NCBI GenBank assembly: GCA_965197795.1
Contig: OZ240228.1
Coordinates: 248,001-312,000 of the forward strand
Direction of reading: 5' to 3'
Origin: WHTK01 sp965197795
Lineage (GTDB): Bacteria; Chloroflexota; Dehalococcoidia; DSTF01; WHTK01
Length of the DNA: 64,000 bases
Shown here: one piece after another, positions 61,543 to 64,000 of the stretch
Numbering within the stretch: the first letter of the stretch is position 1
Layout: every line of letters starts with the position of its first letter
Translations under genes and position numbers: made by a program
The notes under the pieces: model-generated
Databases searched by the model: none
The model's input: the letters and a program-made list of their open reading frames with translations, nothing else
Told to the model about the DNA's origin: nothing

Positions 61543-62927
61543 GACCGGCGTACGACGTCGTGGTCGCGGGTGGGGGAAACGCCGCGCTGTGCGCCGCGCT
61601 GGAGGCGGCGCGGGGCGGTGCGACGGCGCTGATCCTGGAGGCGGCGCCGAAGCACCTGCGCGGCGGCAACAGCCGACACACGCGCAACTGCCGCTACATG
61701 CACGATGGTCCCGAATTCAACCTGGTAGGAACGTACTCAGAGGACGAGTTTTTGGCCGATTTGCTGCAGGTCACGGGTGGCGAGACCAACGAAGACCTGG
61801 CGCGGATGACGATCCGGGCGTCGAAGGACCTGGGGACGTGGATCGAAAGCAACGGCGTGCGCTGGCAGGGGCCGTTGCGCGGCACGCTACAGCTGTCGCG
61901 GACGAATGCGTTCTTCCTGGGCGGCGGCAAGGCGCTGGTCAACACGTACTACGAGGCGATCGAACGCCTCGGCGTCGACGTGTGCTACGAGGCCGAGGTG
62001 TGCGACATCGTGCCAGGCGAAGGCGGCAAAATCAGCGTCGCGTTCGAGGCTGACGGGACGATGCAAAGCGTCGAAGCAGGCACTGTCGTGGTGGCTTCGG
62101 GCGGTTTCGAGGCGAACCTCGACTGGTTGGCCGAGAACTGGGGCGAGGCGGCGCAGAACTTCGCGATCCGCGGCACGGCGTACAACCGCGGCCGCTCGAT
62201 GTCGGCGCTGATCGACCGCGGCGCCAAGGCGATCGGCAGCCCGCACGAGTTTCACTCGATCGCGGTCGACGCGCGCGGGCCGCGGTTCGATGGCGGCATC
62301 GTGACGCGGCTCGACACTGTCCCGTTCGGCATCGTCGTCAACCAGGAGGGCCTGCGGTTTTCCGACGAGGGCGTCGACGTCTGGCCCAAGCGCTACGCGT
62401 CGTGGGGCGGCCTGATCGCGCAGCAGCCGGGTCAGTTGGCGTTTTCGCTGCTCGACTCGAAGATGGCGCACGAGTTCATGCCTTCGCTGTATCCGCCCGT
62501 CGAGGCGCAGTCGATACCGGAGCTGGCGCGGGCGATGGAGCTCGACCCGGAGGTGGTCGCCGGGACGGTGTCGCGATTCAACGAGTCCGTCATCGACGGT
62601 ACCTACGACCCGACGACGTTGGACGACTGCCGAACTGAGGGCCTCGAGATCGCGAAGAGCCACTGGGCGCGCCGCATCGACACGCCGCCGTTTCTGGCCT
62701 ATCCGCTGCGCACCGGCATCACCTTCAGCTACCGTTGCCTGGCGGTCGATGAGCGAGCGCGGGTGCTGGCGGAGAACAGCGAGGCGATACCCGGCATCTT
62801 CGCGGCGGGCGAGGCTATGGCCGGCAACATCCTGGGACACGGCTACCTGGCGGGCTTCGGAATGACGATAGGCAGCGTGTTCGGACGCATCGCGGGACGG
62901 GAGGCGGCGAAGCATGCCCTCGCCTGA
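61539..62927 (+). CDS. tcuA: FAD-dependent tricarballylate dehydrogenase-like protein
   Basis: The 462-residue flavoprotein starts YDVVVAGGGNAALCAALEAA with the dinucleotide loop, followed by LRGGNSRHTRNCRYMHDG near residue 42, a region conserved in TcuA. FAD- and substrate-binding blocks follow, ending NILGHGYLAGFGMTIGSVFGR. TcuA oxidises tricarballylate to cis-aconitate, passing electrons to TcuB. ATG 61539 overlaps the TPP subunit stop. The upstream decarboxylase suggests that the natural substrate may differ from tricarballylate, for example a related oxo- or sulfo-carboxylate. Confidence 0.88.
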   Translation: MRPAYDVVVAGGGNAALCAALEAARGGATALILEAAPKHLRGGNSRHTRNCRYMHDGPEFNLVGTYSEDEFLADLLQVTGGETNEDLARMTIRASKDLGTWIESNGVRWQGPLRGTLQLSRTNAFFLGGGKALVNTYYEAIERLGVDVCYEAEVCDIVPGEGGKISVAFEADGTMQSVEAGTVVVASGGFEANLDWLAENWGEAAQNFAIRGTAYNRGRSMSALIDRGAKAIGSPHEFHSIAVDARGPRFDGGIVTRLDTVPFGIVVNQEGLRFSDEGVDVWPKRYASWGGLIAQQPGQLAFSLLDSKMAHEFMPSLYPPVEAQSIPELARAMELDPEVVAGTVSRFNESVIDGTYDPTTLDDCRTEGLEIAKSHWARRIDTPPFLAYPLRTGITFSYRCLAVDERARVLAENSEAIPGIFAAGEAMAGNILGHGYLAGFGMTIGSVFGRIAGREAAKHALA

Positions 62928-64000
62928 CCTGATCCACGAAGTCGAGCGGCAGCTAGCCGTGTGCAACGCGTGCCGCTACTGCGAGGGCTATTGCGCCGTC
63001 TTCCCAGGGATGGAGCTGCGACGCAGCTTTGAGGAAGCAGACGTGATCCATCTCGCCAACCTCTGCTTCGACTGCCGCGCCTGCTACAACGCGTGCCCCT
63101 ACACGCCGCCGCACGATTACGCGATCAACATCCCGCAGGTCATGGCAGACGTGCGGGTGGAGACGTACCGCGAGTTTGCGACGCCGGGGTTCTTGTCGCG
63201 GCTGTTCCAGGGCAACACGGCGATGGTGGGGCTAGTGGCGCTGGTCTCGGTCCTGATCGTGTTCGGGTCGGTGCTGGCGCTGCAGGGCGGCGACGTCGTG
63301 TTCGACGAGCTGACGCAAGAGGGTTCGTTCTACCGCGTGATCCCGTACACGGCGATGGTCCTGCCGGCGCTGCTGCTATCGGGCTGGTGGCTGGCCGTGC
63401 TGGCGATCGGCGGCGTGCGATTCTGGCGCAGCACCAACGCGAGGGCGGGCCAGCTGATCGACGCGCGGTCGTTCCTACGCGCCACGAAGGACGCATTCGG
63501 GCTGGAGTACCTCAAGGGCGGTGGCGACGGCTGCGACTACCCGGGCCCGGCCAAGTCGAACGCGCGTCGCTGGCTGCATCACTCACTGGTCTGGGGCGTC
63601 CTGCTCGACCTCGTTTCGACGACGGTGGCGGCGGTGTATCACAACTTCCTGGGCGACGATGCGCCGTATGACTATCTGAGCATCCCTGTCGTGACCGGTA
63701 CCGTGGGCGGCGTGCTGATCGTCGTCGGAGGCCTGGGGCTGCTGTGGTTGAAGCGGGTGCAGGACATGGACCCGGCCAACCGGCGCATGCTGGCGCTGGA
63801 TTACGCCTTTCTGCTGCTTCTGCTGCTGACGAGCATCACGGGGCTGATTCTGCTGGCGGGGCGCGAAACGGTTGCTGCCGGTACGCTGCTGACGGTGCAC
63901 CTGGGCATCGTGGCGGCGCTTTATCTGGCGTTGCCTTACGGCAAGTTCGCGCACGTCGTGTACCGCTACGCAGCGCTGATCCGGCATCACGTCGAGATGG
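62914..64000 (+). CDS. tcuB: Tricarballylate utilisation 4Fe-4S membrane protein (TcuB/CobZ-like), cut by window end
   Basis: ATG 62914 lies within the end of tcuA; the frame is open to the last base (362 codons). The N-terminal region has two clusters, CNACRYCEGYC near residue 17 and CFDCRACYNACPYTPP near 50, for [4Fe-4S] centres. Then come about five or six transmembrane helices (MVGLVALVSVLIVFGSVLAL; MVLPALLLSGWWLAVLAI; LDLVSTTVAAVYHNFLG region; VLIVVGGLGLLWL) with His residues suited for heme. TcuB reoxidises the flavin of TcuA and feeds the quinone pool. The C-terminus is missing only because the window ends. Confidence 0.9.
   Translation, partial: MPSPDLIHEVERQLAVCNACRYCEGYCAVFPGMELRRSFEEADVIHLANLCFDCRACYNACPYTPPHDYAINIPQVMADVRVETYREFATPGFLSRLFQGNTAMVGLVALVSVLIVFGSVLALQGGDVVFDELTQEGSFYRVIPYTAMVLPALLLSGWWLAVLAIGGVRFWRSTNARAGQLIDARSFLRATKDAFGLEYLKGGGDGCDYPGPAKSNARRWLHHSLVWGVLLDLVSTTVAAVYHNFLGDDAPYDYLSIPVVTGTVGGVLIVVGGLGLLWLKRVQDMDPANRRMLALDYAFLLLLLLTSITGLILLAGRETVAAGTLLTVHLGIVAALYLALPYGKFAHVVYRYAALIRHHVEM

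Noticed and set aside
1..64000. CRISPR arrays, tRNA and rRNA genes, insertion sequences
   Set aside because: No regularly spaced repeats, no cloverleaf-like or rRNA-like sequence and no transposase gene or matching terminal repeats were seen.

Overview
The window is bacterial, GC-rich and densely coded (short gaps, many ATGA/GTGA start-stop overlaps, frequent GTG and TTG starts). The gene set is the kind seen in Chloroflexota, particularly Dehalococcoidia/SAR202-like genomes: flavin-dependent luciferase-like oxidoreductases, CaiB/BaiF CoA-transferases, molybdenum hydroxylases, OFA-type MFS carriers, ring-cleavage dioxygenases, and an archaellum-type motor cluster. The phylum is inferred from gene content only; there is no rRNA, tRNA or CRISPR array in the window. 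At least 16 genes carry a single-base frameshift, mostly at short homopolymers, while the codons on both sides stay intact. This looks like a lightly polished long-read assembly, so such genes are given here as one locus with the break marked.

Layout. 0-1.6 kb: a cut membrane protein, then a nested operon of cold-shock protein, tiny basic protein and zinc ribbon, then a hypothetical. 1.8-5.4 kb: an OpuB/OsmF-type quaternary-amine ABC importer. 5.5-7.8 kb: a LigB-LigA ring-cleavage dioxygenase divergent from a luciferase-like monooxygenase. 7.8-12.1 kb: a decayed stretch with a PD40 remnant, a headless MacB permease, an MFS carrier, a lipoprotein, a scrap of xanthine dehydrogenase, and a truncated phage-defence dCTP deaminase-like gene. 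12.1-12.9 kb: an SDR.

12.9-19.4 kb (minus strand) is the most notable region: ArlJ, ArlI, ArlH and two ArlF/ArlG-like stator proteins, in the archaeal order. They are preceded by a membrane-anchored amidase-like/M23 peptidoglycan hydrolase and a membrane protein with a very acidic tail. A DUF922 lipoprotein lies upstream. No archaellin is present. The cluster looks like a bacterial archaellum basal body carrying its own wall-opening enzyme.

19.5-28.4 kb: cupin, MFS, TfoX-N, dienelactone hydrolase, a degenerate tyrosine recombinase behind a good promoter with a dyad, DUF3500, a CMD protein, an internally deleted Rieske oxygenase, an AT-rich islet with a glycine-zipper peptide, and an HTH-coiled-coil/degenerate GGDEF pair. 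28.6-38.1 kb: two molybdenum hydroxylase loci (one with CaiB and HpcH aldolase, one a complete S-L-M set) around a LysM-M23 hydrolase that follows a strongly folded leader. 38.2-41.7 kb: an operon of two ABC exporters. 41.8-45.2 kb: a degenerate GGDEF protein, a HELKH protease-like protein, a DGPF protein with its ECF sigma factor, and DUF2461.

45.3-57.2 kb: catabolic genes comprising VOC dioxygenases, a LigJ-like hydratase, a LigB-like dioxygenase, MTHFR, a class II aldolase, a Gfo/Idh oxidoreductase and a 2-oxoacid:ferredoxin oxidoreductase pair. Together they suggest meta-cleavage of protocatechuate/gallate-like aromatics with oxoacid products entering central metabolism. 57.3-64 kb: a zinc alcohol dehydrogenase, an MFS carrier divergent from a MerR regulator with a clear dyad between them, then a tightly coupled operon of a two-subunit TPP decarboxylase (sulfopyruvate/phosphonopyruvate type) with TcuA and TcuB, the last cut by the window end.
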